Below the pieces are notes generated by a model. That model did no database searches. It was not told where the DNA came from and saw only the letters and a program-made list of their open reading frames with translations. A stretch of DNA of 14,537 bases from Deltaproteobacteria bacterium (GTDB taxonomy: Bacteria > UBA10199 > DSSB01), in assembly GCA_021414045.1 (NCBI GenBank), contig JAIOPF010000103.1, positions 1 to 14,537 of the forward strand. The letters are read 5' to 3'. Shown here piece by piece: positions 7,069 to 14,537 of this stretch. The stretch's first letter is position 1. Every line of letters starts with the position of its first letter. The position numbers and the translations under genes were made by a program.

Positions 7069-10000
7069 ATGACGTCAAATTACCAAATTGTGAGACCTTT
7101 GGGCGAGGGCGCGGGCGGAGAAATTTTTCTCGCCCAGGGCCCAACAGGACCCGTCGCCCTGAAATTTCTCAAGGCGGATATAGTCGAGAGGTCGCTTCAT
7201 TCCTTCCGAGATGAAGTGCAATTGCTCTCCCACCTCTCGCATCCCAACCTGATTAAAATTTTCGATTTCCATGAGGGGAATCCGAAAGCGGAGGCCCCTT
7301 GGACTCGCCCCTGCTTCTCGATGGAATATCTGGAAGGAGATTCTTTCGACACCCTCCCTCAAGACCTACCCTTCGAAGCCATTCGCGACCTTTTTTTGCA
7401 AACCTGCGGGGGACTTCGTTATCTGCATCAACGACGGATCTTTCATCGCGACTTAAAGCCCTCCAATTTGTGGCGCTGCGCTTCGGGCGCGGTAAAAATC
7501 TTGGATTTTGGATTGGCTCTCCACGGGGCCGACGGCGAGACGAACGCAAAACTGGGTACCCTCGCCTTCACGCCTCCGGAAGCCTATTGGGGCCATTATG
7601 ACGGACGAAGCGACCTATTTTCGCTGGGGGCGACCTTTTACCGAATCTTGAGCGGAGACTTGCCCTATTCAAAGCCGCTTTTCCCCGAATTGCTCGCGGC
7701 CATACCCGATGCGCCGCCCCTGCGAGAGTCGCGCCCGGATCTTCCGGAATATTTTTGCGAATTACTGCGCCGACTCCTGTCTCGCGAACCCTCCGCGCGG
7801 CCGGGATCGGCTTCCAGCGTCTTGAAATATCTCGCGATCCATGGCGCGGCTCTCGACGCCGATGCCAAGACCGATGGGGACGACGTCGACGACAAGCCCC
7901 CGCTGGTCGGGCGCGACCGGGAAATTTCCGAATGGAATGACCTACTCGCGAAAGTGGAAAAACAGCCCTCGTTGGCCACCGTCACCGGGCCCACCGGAAT
8001 CGGGCGCAGTCGTATGCTCGAGGAAATGCGATGGGTGGCCTTGCTGCGAGGAATCCCCTGCGTTTCCACTTCCGAGGAGAATTCCCAAAATTGGCGGAGC
8101 CATTTGCGAAAATCCCTGGGCCTAGGCGAAGGCCCAAGGTCCTCGGATCCCCTAGAAGATATTGAACAATGCCTAAGCACGGCGGGGGGAGCTCCGCGCA
8201 TTTGGATCTTCGAAAACCTTCACCTTTGGGAAAAAACCGCATTGGCTCAGGTCTTACTGTTGCTGAGCCTCGCCCACGAGAGAGGGCACGGCCCCACGTT
8301 TCTCTTGGAATGGAAGGACGGGGATTCCGCCGCCGAAAAACTGGAATCTTCCCTGGAATATTGGGAAGCACAGCGCTGGCGGTGTTCTTTGCGGGAGATC
8401 AACCCCGCCATGACCCTGACGCTGCTTCGTTCCGCCTCCACGGATGCGGAAATTTCCCAAGCAGACCTAGAGTCCATCACGCGAAATTCCGGCGGAAATC
8501 CAGAACTCGCCCTCATGATCCTACGGGAGTTTCTTTCGGGTTCCGCTAGTCCGAATTCGAATGCGCCCCACAATTTTCAGGAGATGGCGGGCCAAAAAAT
8601 CGCGGCACTTTCCGAATCCGAACGCGAACTCTTCGCCGTCCTGCTCGCCGCGAAACGCGAGGCGGACCTTCCTTTAATCTCGAAGGTATCCAAGACTTCG
8701 GATGGATGGACCGACGTTCTGCTGAAACTGCAGCAACGGGACCTGCTATCCCCTACTTCGCTGGACCGTCCTTGGCTCGCCTTACGACAGCCCGCCTTGG
8801 CTTCCTCGTATTGGGAAAAACTCGAGCTTTCTAGAAAAAACCGGGCCCATCGACTGTGGCTGGATTTCCTTCGCGCCGAATTGGCCTCAAGGAATGGTCC
8901 GCCAGCTCCCCTCGCCGAAATTCTACACCATGCCTTGGCCATCGCCGATCGCGAGACCCTAGAATCGCACGGAGTCGAGGCCTTGCGACAATTGGAGAGC
9001 AGGGGGGAAATGCAAGGGCTCTTGGATTCCCTCCAAACCCTCGCGCGGCACCCGGAAATCAAAATCGACCCCACCTGGTTCTTCGCGCTGCAAGCCACGG
9101 CCTGCTTTCAATTGGGCCGTTTTTCAGAGGCGCTAACCGCTTATCAAAACTGGTTTCAGGCAAAGGCCGACGACGGAACCGGTCTGATCCAGGTGCGCTA
9201 CCACCTCTATTTGGGAACGGTGCGATACGGAGCCGGAGAACGCGACCTCGCCGAGCAAGAGCTACAAGTTTCCTTGCAATCCGGAGATCCTAAAAAACAT
9301 CCCCAGCTCGCCCCCTATCAATCGAGAGCCCGCAATTTGCTGGCGGCCATCGCCGAAAAGCGCGGCGATTTCGGCGCGGCCCGAGATCATCTGCTAGCGG
9401 CGAAAGATCTGTCCGGGGGCGACCCGCGCTCGGAAGGCGAAATCGAACAGAGGCTAGGAAGCCTCTCACAAGCTCAATGCCGATACAGCGAAGCCCGGCG
9501 ACATTATGCCTCAACCCTGCAATGCTACCGCAACACCGGCAACGCCCAAGCGGAGGCCATCGCTCTCGACCTGACCGCGATGCTGTCCCTCGAAACCGGA
9601 GCCCTCGAAGAAGCGGTAGCCGGGATGGAAACCTCCGCCGCGACGGCGCGGCGCGGAGGCGACATCCTGCAATACGCGCGTTATCTCGCGAATCGGGGAC
9701 TTGCGGAATTGGAGTCGGGACGGTTTTCGGCCGCCCTCACTTCCTTCCGCCAAGCAGAAGGACTGTTGCGAGCCTGCGGCACTCCGGAAGACCTCGCGGT
9801 CTTGCAATTATTTTGGGTGAACTTCGAGGCCATCGCGGGTCTCTGGAACTCGGCGGAATCCCGGCTTCAATCCCTCGCCAACGCGCAAGCCCTCGCGAAA
9901 TCCGAAACTCTCGCCCGAGCCGCGCTGCAAGCCGGCGCGGAGCTCGCTTACCGGCGGCGAAATTGGCCGGAGGCCCGACGGCGATTGTCCCGGATCTTTC

Positions 10001-12114
10001 GAGACCCGCACACGCACCTCAAGGCAAGGATGGACGGCGGTTGCCTACTCGCGAAAACGGAGGCACGCGCCGGAAATTTCGGCGCCTTGCCCGACCTGCT
10101 GAAGGAAATACGGGCCCTGCCCATCCCCGAGCGCTCAAGCGATATGGAAACGGCCCTCGCCTATTTTCATTTCATGGCCGACTCCGATAAAAATACGGAA
10201 AAGCTCGAGGCAATTCTGGCCTCCGTGCAGGGAGTCAAGAACCCCGTCCAGCGGGGGGATTACTGGCTTATTTTGGCTGAGTTTTTCGCCTATCGCCGAC
10301 TCAAACATCTATCCGAAAAATTTTTTCGTGCCTTCACCAAAGAATGGCGGGACATCCGCCGAGAAATGCCGGAGGAGCTGCGTATGGATTACGATAAAAA
10401 CCAGGGACTCGAATCCCTCGAAAAAGCTTTGGATAAAATCGCCCAAACTGAAGCGAAAGCCGTCGAAGCGGCTCCCCCCGCGGGCATTTCCTCCGAACGC
10501 TTCAAGTATTTTTGCGAGATCAATCGTCAGTTGCTGGAAAAGGAGGACTTGCACGAAATCCTCGAGCAGGTGATGGATGCATCCATCTTGCTTTCCGGCG
10601 CCGAACGAGGCCTGCTGATCTTGAAGGAAGATCAGGAACCCACCGAAAATCCGGACCATTTCAGCGTCAAGACGGCCCGCCGCATCCATCGCCAGGCCTT
10701 GGACCAAAAAGATTTCCAATTCTCCCTCAGCGTGGTGCGCGAAGCCTGCCGAATGGGAACTCCCGTGTTGACCAACAATGCCTCGGCCGATTCCCGTTTC
10801 CAGGAAATGCAGTCGGTGATGCAGCAGCAACTCAAGTCCATCCTGGTGGTGCCCCTGGAAACCGGCGCCGGCGTCTCCGGCGCGGTCTATCTCGACCATC
10901 GTTACGCGCCGAACGCCTTCAAGCCCGAGGACGTGGAACTGCTATCCGCCCTCGCGGGGCAAGCCGCCTTGGCCATCCAAAAAGCCAAGATCCTCGAGGA
11001 AGTCCGCGCCGCCAAGCTCCAACTGGAAGGCCTGGTCCAAGAGCAGCATCATCGAATCGAGGCGCTTTCCGAGGAGCTATCGCATAGCCGCGATCATCTG
11101 AAATTCGACTACCCCGAAATCGTCGGAAAATCCGCGGCGATGATCAAGGTCTTCCAACTGCTCGACAACGTGACTCAAACCAAGATCCCGGTCTGGATCT
11201 ACGGGGAATCGGGGACCGGAAAGGAACTCATCGCCCGGTCCTTGCATTTCAACAGCGGGCGCAAGGGAAAACCCTTCGTCACCCAGAACTGCAGCGCCAT
11301 CCCCGAGAACCTGCTCGAGAGCGAGCTGTTCGGCTACAAACGCGGGGCCTTCACCCACGCGGACCGCGACCGGCAGGGACTCTTCGAGGCTTCGGACGGA
11401 GGCACCCTCTTTCTCGACGAAGTCGCGGACATGTCCTTGGCGATGCAGGCCAAACTGCTGAGGGTCTTGCAGGAGGGAGAAGTGCGTCCCCTGGGTTCCA
11501 ACAAATCGGTGAAGATCGACGTCCGCCTGGTGACGGCTTCCAACCGGGACCTGCGTCGCATGGTGAAAGAAGAGAAGTTTCGCCAAGACCTGTTCTTTCG
11601 CATCAACGGGATGACGATCCCGCTTCCGCCGCTGCGACAGAGGAAACAAGACATCCCCTTGCTGGTACACTTTCTCGTCAAAAAGATTTCGAAGGAATTC
11701 GAGCTGAAACCCAGCCCCTTCGCCCAGGAAGCGATGCGTTTCTTGACCGAGCAGCCCTGGCCAGGAAACATCCGCGAACTGGAATCGGTGGTCCGCAATG
11801 CCCTGCTGACGGCCGGTGGCGCCACGGTCACCAAAAAAATGCTGCAGATCGAGGAAGCCTCGGCCGATTGGGGAAATCCCTATTCGGACGCCGTGACCAA
11901 CCCTCAGCCGCTGGAAGATCCCTCCGAATCCGAGCTGACTCCCGCCGATCGAGAAGAAAGGAAAAGACTGACGGAACTTTTGATCAAACATCAGCTGGAT
12001 AAAAAGAAAGTGGCGACCGAAATGGGCTTGAGCCTGAAGACGGTTTACAACGCCATGGAGCGCTTGGGGATTCCGACGAAGAAGCGGCAACTGACGATGC
12101 TGTTGAAGAGCTGA
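7069..12114 (+). CDS. Ser/Thr protein kinase - NTPase-like module - TPR - GAF - sigma-54 activator fusion
   Basis: This 1681-residue protein joins a signalling kinase to a transcription activator. The Ser/Thr kinase domain (about 5-265) has the Gly loop GEGAGGEIF, Lys32 (VALK), HRDLKPSN at 126-133 with catalytic Asp128, DFG at 146-148 and TPPE, so it looks active. An AAA_16/STAND-like module starts near 277 (PPLVGRDREI), with altered Walker A GPTGIGRS (307-314, Arg for Lys) and Walker B IWIFEN (378-383). TPR-like helices cover about 670-1100. A GAF domain (about 1141-1308) and a coiled coil follow. The sigma-54 AAA+ domain (about 1348-1590) has Walker A GESGTGKE (1379-1386), L1 loop GAFTHA (1426-1431; usual GAFTGA) and Walker B TLFLDE. 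A Fis-type helix-turn-helix lies near 1645-1667. It should drive RNA polymerase-sigma-54 in response to a signal sensed by the TPR or GAF parts. TTG 7045 is an alternative start adding eight residues; AAGGA lies only one base before the chosen ATG. Confidence 0.9.
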   Translation: MTSNYQIVRPLGEGAGGEIFLAQGPTGPVALKFLKADIVERSLHSFRDEVQLLSHLSHPNLIKIFDFHEGNPKAEAPWTRPCFSMEYLEGDSFDTLPQDLPFEAIRDLFLQTCGGLRYLHQRRIFHRDLKPSNLWRCASGAVKILDFGLALHGADGETNAKLGTLAFTPPEAYWGHYDGRSDLFSLGATFYRILSGDLPYSKPLFPELLAAIPDAPPLRESRPDLPEYFCELLRRLLSREPSARPGSASSVLKYLAIHGAALDADAKTDGDDVDDKPPLVGRDREISEWNDLLAKVEKQPSLATVTGPTGIGRSRMLEEMRWVALLRGIPCVSTSEENSQNWRSHLRKSLGLGEGPRSSDPLEDIEQCLSTAGGAPRIWIFENLHLWEKTALAQVLLLLSLAHERGHGPTFLLEWKDGDSAAEKLESSLEYWEAQRWRCSLREINPAMTLTLLRSASTDAEISQADLESITRNSGGNPELALMILREFLSGSASPNSNAPHNFQEMAGQKIAALSESERELFAVLLAAKREADLPLISKVSKTSDGWTDVLLKLQQRDLLSPTSLDRPWLALRQPALASSYWEKLELSRKNRAHRLWLDFLRAELASRNGPPAPLAEILHHALAIADRETLESHGVEALRQLESRGEMQGLLDSLQTLARHPEIKIDPTWFFALQATACFQLGRFSEALTAYQNWFQAKADDGTGLIQVRYHLYLGTVRYGAGERDLAEQELQVSLQSGDPKKHPQLAPYQSRARNLLAAIAEKRGDFGAARDHLLAAKDLSGGDPRSEGEIEQRLGSLSQAQCRYSEARRHYASTLQCYRNTGNAQAEAIALDLTAMLSLETGALEEAVAGMETSAATARRGGDILQYARYLANRGLAELESGRFSAALTSFRQAEGLLRACGTPEDLAVLQLFWVNFEAIAGLWNSAESRLQSLANAQALAKSETLARAALQAGAELAYRRRNWPEARRRLSRIFRDPHTHLKARMDGGCLLAKTEARAGNFGALPDLLKEIRALPIPERSSDMETALAYFHFMADSDKNTEKLEAILASVQGVKNPVQRGDYWLILAEFFAYRRLKHLSEKFFRAFTKEWRDIRREMPEELRMDYDKNQGLESLEKALDKIAQTEAKAVEAAPPAGISSERFKYFCEINRQLLEKEDLHEILEQVMDASILLSGAERGLLILKEDQEPTENPDHFSVKTARRIHRQALDQKDFQFSLSVVREACRMGTPVLTNNASADSRFQEMQSVMQQQLKSILVVPLETGAGVSGAVYLDHRYAPNAFKPEDVELLSALAGQAALAIQKAKILEEVRAAKLQLEGLVQEQHHRIEALSEELSHSRDHLKFDYPEIVGKSAAMIKVFQLLDNVTQTKIPVWIYGESGTGKELIARSLHFNSGRKGKPFVTQNCSAIPENLLESELFGYKRGAFTHADRDRQGLFEASDGGTLFLDEVADMSLAMQAKLLRVLQEGEVRPLGSNKSVKIDVRLVTASNRDLRRMVKEEKFRQDLFFRINGMTIPLPPLRQRKQDIPLLVHFLVKKISKEFELKPSPFAQEAMRFLTEQPWPGNIRELESVVRNALLTAGGATVTKKMLQIEEASADWGNPYSDAVTNPQPLEDPSESELTPADREERKRLTELLIKHQLDKKKVATEMGLSLKTVYNAMERLGIPTKKRQLTMLLKS

Positions 12115-12115
12115 A

Positions 12116-12796
12116 CTAGAATTGGAACTTGGGAGCGTCTCCCGCGGGATCCTTGAGTTCCACAGGTTCGGCGACTGGAACTGGGGCATAAGCCTCGGGA
12201 AGAGGTTTGAATTTATTGATTGCGGATTCCGTAATCCAATCCGCGCTCGAAAAACAATCTCCCTGCTTGGGACAATCTTTTTCCACCGCAAGCTCCGGGG
12301 CTTGATAGTCGCTTCGCCGATTCAACAGATAGGTCTTGATGACGCTGCCAGCCTGGGTATCGAACGATAGTTCGAAGGGATTCCCCTCTGGCGTGGCCTC
12401 GCCCAAACGAGTCTCGACATATCGGGTTCCTTGGAGATTCACCAAGCGAAACACTCGGTCCTTGGGGCAAGCACGGGAAGAATGGTCCGCCGCGGCGCAT
12501 TTCACCACTCCGGAAATCTTGACCGTCACCGAATCGGATCCTGGACTGACCGCGGAGGCGCTCTCCTGCTTCGAGGAGACTTCGATGAATTCAAGGTCGT
12601 CCCCATTGTCGGCGGGAACGGCGGGGACTCCGCTGTCCATGGTGACGCCGACCGCGTTATTTCCGCCGAGGGAATTTCCTCCTCCGCCCAAGGCGACGGA
12701 GGGCGAGCCTTGACCACCAGCGCAACCCAATAATGAGGCGATTACGGCCATTTTCCAAATTTGCTCTGGACTGAAAAGTTTCACGGTCTCCCTCAT
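12116..12796 (-). CDS. Lipoprotein of unknown function
   Basis: The 226-residue product begins with a lipoprotein signal peptide: basic residues, a hydrophobic core MAVIASLLG, and lipobox LLGC with the lipidated Cys25. It is therefore exported and anchored, probably to the outer membrane. A Gly/Ala/Ser-rich flexible linker follows (residues about 26-60), then a small folded domain with two Cys pairs (C-x9-C in KCAAADHSSRACPKD, C-x5-C in DCPKQGDCFSS), likely disulfides. The strand pattern VTVKISGVVKC ... RVFRLVNLQGTRYVETRLG suggests a beta-sandwich. I recognise no family. The ATG at 12796 gives a normal signal length; TTG 12820 is possible but its ribosome site is too close. It converges on the regulator gene, the stops lying one base apart. 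Confidence 0.82.
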   Translation of the reverse strand: MRETVKLFSPEQIWKMAVIASLLGCAGGQGSPSVALGGGGNSLGGNNAVGVTMDSGVPAVPADNGDDLEFIEVSSKQESASAVSPGSDSVTVKISGVVKCAAADHSSRACPKDRVFRLVNLQGTRYVETRLGEATPEGNPFELSFDTQAGSVIKTYLLNRRSDYQAPELAVEKDCPKQGDCFSSADWITESAINKFKPLPEAYAPVPVAEPVELKDPAGDAPKFQF

Positions 12797-12805
12797 GATT
12801 CTCAA

Positions 12806-12811
12806 ATAATA
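12806..12811 (-). promoter_or_regulatory. Possible -10 element of the lipoprotein gene
   Basis: TATTAT on the minus strand ends nine bases before the ATG at 12796, where no Shine-Dalgarno sequence is evident. No clear -35 is seen. If real it would give a nearly leaderless mRNA. Confidence 0.25.
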
Positions 12812-12907
12812 GATCGGCAAGGCCTCCCTCGGGTGTTGCCTACCCCTTCATTATCAAAATTTATCCCGCCCTTGGATACGGAGAAGTAAGGCTCCCCCAT
12901 GGAAATT

Positions 12908-13035
12908 CCAAAATTTAATTAATGTTATTTTTGTACCAATTATAACAAAATATAATTTTAGTAATTTTTGTAAAAACAAAATAAAAAATCAACTTTACAA
13001 CTTATTGTTTTTATTAATTTTATTCATTTTATCCT
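12908..13035. promoter_or_regulatory. AT-rich upstream region with repeated TTTTGT/ACAAAA half-sites
   Basis: Bases 12911-13030 contain only 14 G/C in 120, in otherwise GC-rich DNA. TTTTGT/ACAAAA pairs occur at 12929-12950 (10-base spacer) and 12966-12981 (4-base spacer), and ACAA-CTTA-TTGT at 12997-13008. GTAATTTTTGTAA at 12961-12973 matches GTAATTTTTCTAA at 7018-7030, beside the other sigma-54-like promoter, at 12 of 13 bases. These lie about 60 to 120 bases upstream of the predicted sigma-54 start, the usual place for enhancer sites. Some matches are expected by chance in such AT-rich DNA. Between this and the lipoprotein gene I see no other feature. Confidence 0.4.
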
Positions 13036-13052
13036 TTGGCATCGCCCTTGCT
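13036..13052 (+). promoter_or_regulatory. Sigma-54 (-24/-12) promoter
   Basis: TTGGCATCGCCCTTGCT matches the sigma-54 consensus TTGGCA-N6-TTGCW exactly, including the ten-base spacing between GG and GC. The predicted start near 13063 gives a leader of about 24 bases, containing the strong GGAGGG ribosome site of the gene at 13087. The activator gene lies just upstream. Confidence 0.82.
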
Positions 13053-13086
13053 TTATCTCTCTATGTCATTCAATTCGGAGGGTAAA

Positions 13087-13353
13087 ATGGAAAGCAACAA
13101 CACGATGGATCAACTGAGCAAAGAAATTCATAATCATCTGATGAACGTGGTCAGCAGCATGGAGTTGGGCCGCAGCGAATCCCAATGGCGCCTGGCGGAA
13201 CGCAAGATGGAAACCATCGAAAATTCCCTTTTGACCGATCCTTTTGTGACCGACGACCAAATCTCCTCGTTGGTAGGCTTCAAGCGCGGCCCCGTTTGGA
13301 CGGAAGCCCTCAACCATTTGGAAAACCTCAAAACCGCCCGGATGGCCGCTTAA
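13087..13353 (+). CDS. Unknown 88-residue protein, first gene of the sigma-54 operon
   Basis: I do not recognise this small protein. It is predicted to be largely helical (DQLSKEIHNHLMNVVSSMEL, SQWRLAERKMETIENSLL), with a middle segment DPFVTDDQISSLVGFKRGPVWTEALNHL and a helical end. It has no signal peptide, membrane helix or cysteine. The start at 13087 is chosen because GGAGGG lies four bases before it and because the longer open frame would begin inside the sigma-54 promoter. The next gene starts 15 bases after its stop with its own strong ribosome site, so the two are one transcript. Small size and pairing with a large unusual protein would fit a chaperone or partner, but that is guesswork. 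Confidence 0.78.
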   Translation: MESNNTMDQLSKEIHNHLMNVVSSMELGRSESQWRLAERKMETIENSLLTDPFVTDDQISSLVGFKRGPVWTEALNHLENLKTARMAA

Positions 13354-13368
13354 TTCAGGAGAACCTTT

Positions 13369-14537
13369 ATGGTGGATAAACCTCGCAGCGTCTACACCGA
13401 CCGTTACGGTCCCTCCCAAACCTCTCCCTCGAACCCATCGAAGTCCAACCCGGATTACATCGATATCGAAACGGGGGGCGAGGAGTACTGGAGCGAAGAC
13501 GAAGTTCAAGGCGAAGCCTCCGCCACGTCCGGGGAATTGGACGAGTTACAAGGGAAACATCACGGCGCCGGCCCCCAGGAGACCAATGTCGACGGAGACC
13601 TCGAGGAATGGCTGGGCGAACATCAAAAAAAGGCCCAAGAAACCCAGGAAACCGACGGAGAAAATGATGAGACCGAGAACTCCACCGAATACACCGTCAA
13701 AAAAGGCATCCGGTACTATGATTCCAAGGATCCGGAAAAGGGCCAGGGATACGATTTCGAACTAAGCCCCACCGGAGAAAAAGTGACCAGCGTCGTCGAA
13801 ACCGAAGGCAGCGTCACCATCAATCTTCCCAAGAATTCCGATGCGAAAATTTCCAGCTCCGGAAATATGCTCATCGTGGAATTCAAGAACGAAACGATCA
13901 AGGTGAACTTAAATAAGGCCGCGGGGGTTCATTTTGTCGGGGGCTCGGTCAGCGGCGACGTGGACAACGAGGATAAAAAAATCACCACCGATCAAGGCCC
14001 TTTCATCTCCGAAGGCGAAATTGAAAAGCTCAAAAGCATCATCGACGGAATCCCCGATAAAATCGGCGCGACCGAGGCGGTAAAGCCCAAGGAAACGGAA
14101 GACACCAAGCCAAAACTTCCCCATTTCGGAACTTCGGGTCAGACCGGCTTCGGCGGCTCCCCGGGCCCTTTCAGCGCGACAGATCCCTATTCATCGGCGC
14201 CCTTCTCCCCCGGCGGAGCATCCATGGGTATTACCGTTCAAAATCCAGATGGAGCAACCTACGTTTTCGGAAGAAAGGTCGGCTTCATTTCACAATCCGA
14301 ACTCGACGACGGTCAAAAACAGGTCGCCAAGGTGAAAGAGGTCTTTCAAGCGATGTCCGAAGCCCTTGGAGAGAAGGATCCCAAGAAACGCAAAGAACTT
14401 TGGGAAGACGCGGCGGATCTCATCAAGGATTACATGACCCAAGACAAAGATGGGGGGCACGCTAACAATGTCGCTCACATGATCGGCGGCGTCTTGATGG
14501 ATGAACTGGGCGGCAAGAAGGAACTGATCCAAGTTTT
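13369..14537 (+). CDS. Large acidic, probably non-enzymatic protein of unknown function (runs off the window)
   Basis: The frame starts at ATG 13369, six bases after AGGAGA, and stays open to the window end (389 codons plus two bases), so the C-terminus is missing. There is no signal peptide. Residues 1-110 are hydrophilic and strongly acidic with Gln/Glu/Thr runs (YIDIETGGEEYWSEDE, QKKAQETQETDGENDETEN). Residues about 110-200 look beta-rich (EGSVTINLPKNSDAKISS, MLIVEFKNETIKVNLNK, GGSVSGD). Residues about 252-290 are Gly/Pro/Ser-rich (GQTGFGGSPGPFSATDPYSS). From about 310 on the chain is helical and charged (ELDDGQKQVAKVKEVFQAM, KKRKELWEDAADLIKDYM). Such a mosaic suits a structural, secreted or scaffold protein. 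Export by a signal-less system is possible, but no secretion genes are visible here. Confidence 0.8.
   Translation, partial: MVDKPRSVYTDRYGPSQTSPSNPSKSNPDYIDIETGGEEYWSEDEVQGEASATSGELDELQGKHHGAGPQETNVDGDLEEWLGEHQKKAQETQETDGENDETENSTEYTVKKGIRYYDSKDPEKGQGYDFELSPTGEKVTSVVETEGSVTINLPKNSDAKISSSGNMLIVEFKNETIKVNLNKAAGVHFVGGSVSGDVDNEDKKITTDQGPFISEGEIEKLKSIIDGIPDKIGATEAVKPKETEDTKPKLPHFGTSGQTGFGGSPGPFSATDPYSSAPFSPGGASMGITVQNPDGATYVFGRKVGFISQSELDDGQKQVAKVKEVFQAMSEALGEKDPKKRKELWEDAADLIKDYMTQDKDGGHANNVAHMIGGVLMDELGGKKELIQV

Noticed and set aside
11077..12291. 404-codon open frame on the minus strand opposite the AAA+ and helix-turn-helix region
   Set aside because: It lies antisense to a strongly conserved sigma-54 activator domain; no recognisable motifs or ribosome site. 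Long antisense frames are common in GC-rich genes.
13036..13086. TTG start at 13036 for the 88-residue protein
   Set aside because: It falls on the sigma-54 promoter itself and upstream of the predicted transcription start; ATG 13087 has a strong ribosome site.
1..14537. CRISPR arrays, insertion sequences, integrase genes, rRNA or tRNA genes
   Set aside because: Looked for and not seen: no regularly spaced repeats, transposase or integrase motifs, or structured RNA genes are recognisable.

Overview
The window reads as a moderately GC-rich chromosome of a Gram-negative bacterium. Supporting signs are a lipoprotein signal peptide, a probable outer-membrane barrel, two sigma-54 type promoters with a matching enhancer-binding protein, and a eukaryote-like Ser/Thr kinase domain fused to that regulator. 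A surface protein also ends in a Cys-containing, myxobacterial-like sorting tail. Together these suggest a former-deltaproteobacterial lineage (Myxococcota, Bdellovibrionota, Desulfobacterota or an uncultured relative). That placement is inference; no rRNA or marker gene is present.

Left part (1-6200): the 3' end of kdpA, then complete kdpB and kdpC, encode the high-affinity K+ pump KdpFABC on the + strand. No kdpD or kdpE follows. Next come a lysine-free beta-rich protein that looks like an outer-membrane barrel without a visible signal peptide, a RimJ/RimL-type GNAT acetyltransferase with a possible terminator, and an unrecognised 425-residue Ala/Leu-rich protein. The last of these converges, with a 4-base stop overlap, on a minus-strand gene for a small membrane-anchored protein.

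Right part (6200-14537) looks like one regulatory unit. Its centre is a 5-kb gene for a 1681-residue protein: Ser/Thr kinase, a second NTPase-like module with altered Walker motifs, a long TPR-like region, GAF, sigma-54 AAA+ domain and Fis-type helix-turn-helix. Divergent from it is a secreted protein with a Pro-rich stalk and Cys-type C-terminal sorting tail, preceded by a sigma-54-like element (TTGG-N8-TTGCA). Converging on it is a lipoprotein gene. Beyond the lipoprotein, a very AT-rich stretch leads into an excellent sigma-54 promoter (TTGGCA-N6-TTGCT). This drives two unrecognised genes: an 88-residue protein and a large acidic protein that runs off the window.

The simplest model is that the kinase/AAA+ fusion senses a signal and activates sigma-54 transcription of the flanking cell-surface and unknown genes, through sites in the two AT-rich intergenic regions. 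One of those regions holds a perfect 10-bp-arm palindrome. The functional link is inferred from promoter type and gene order.
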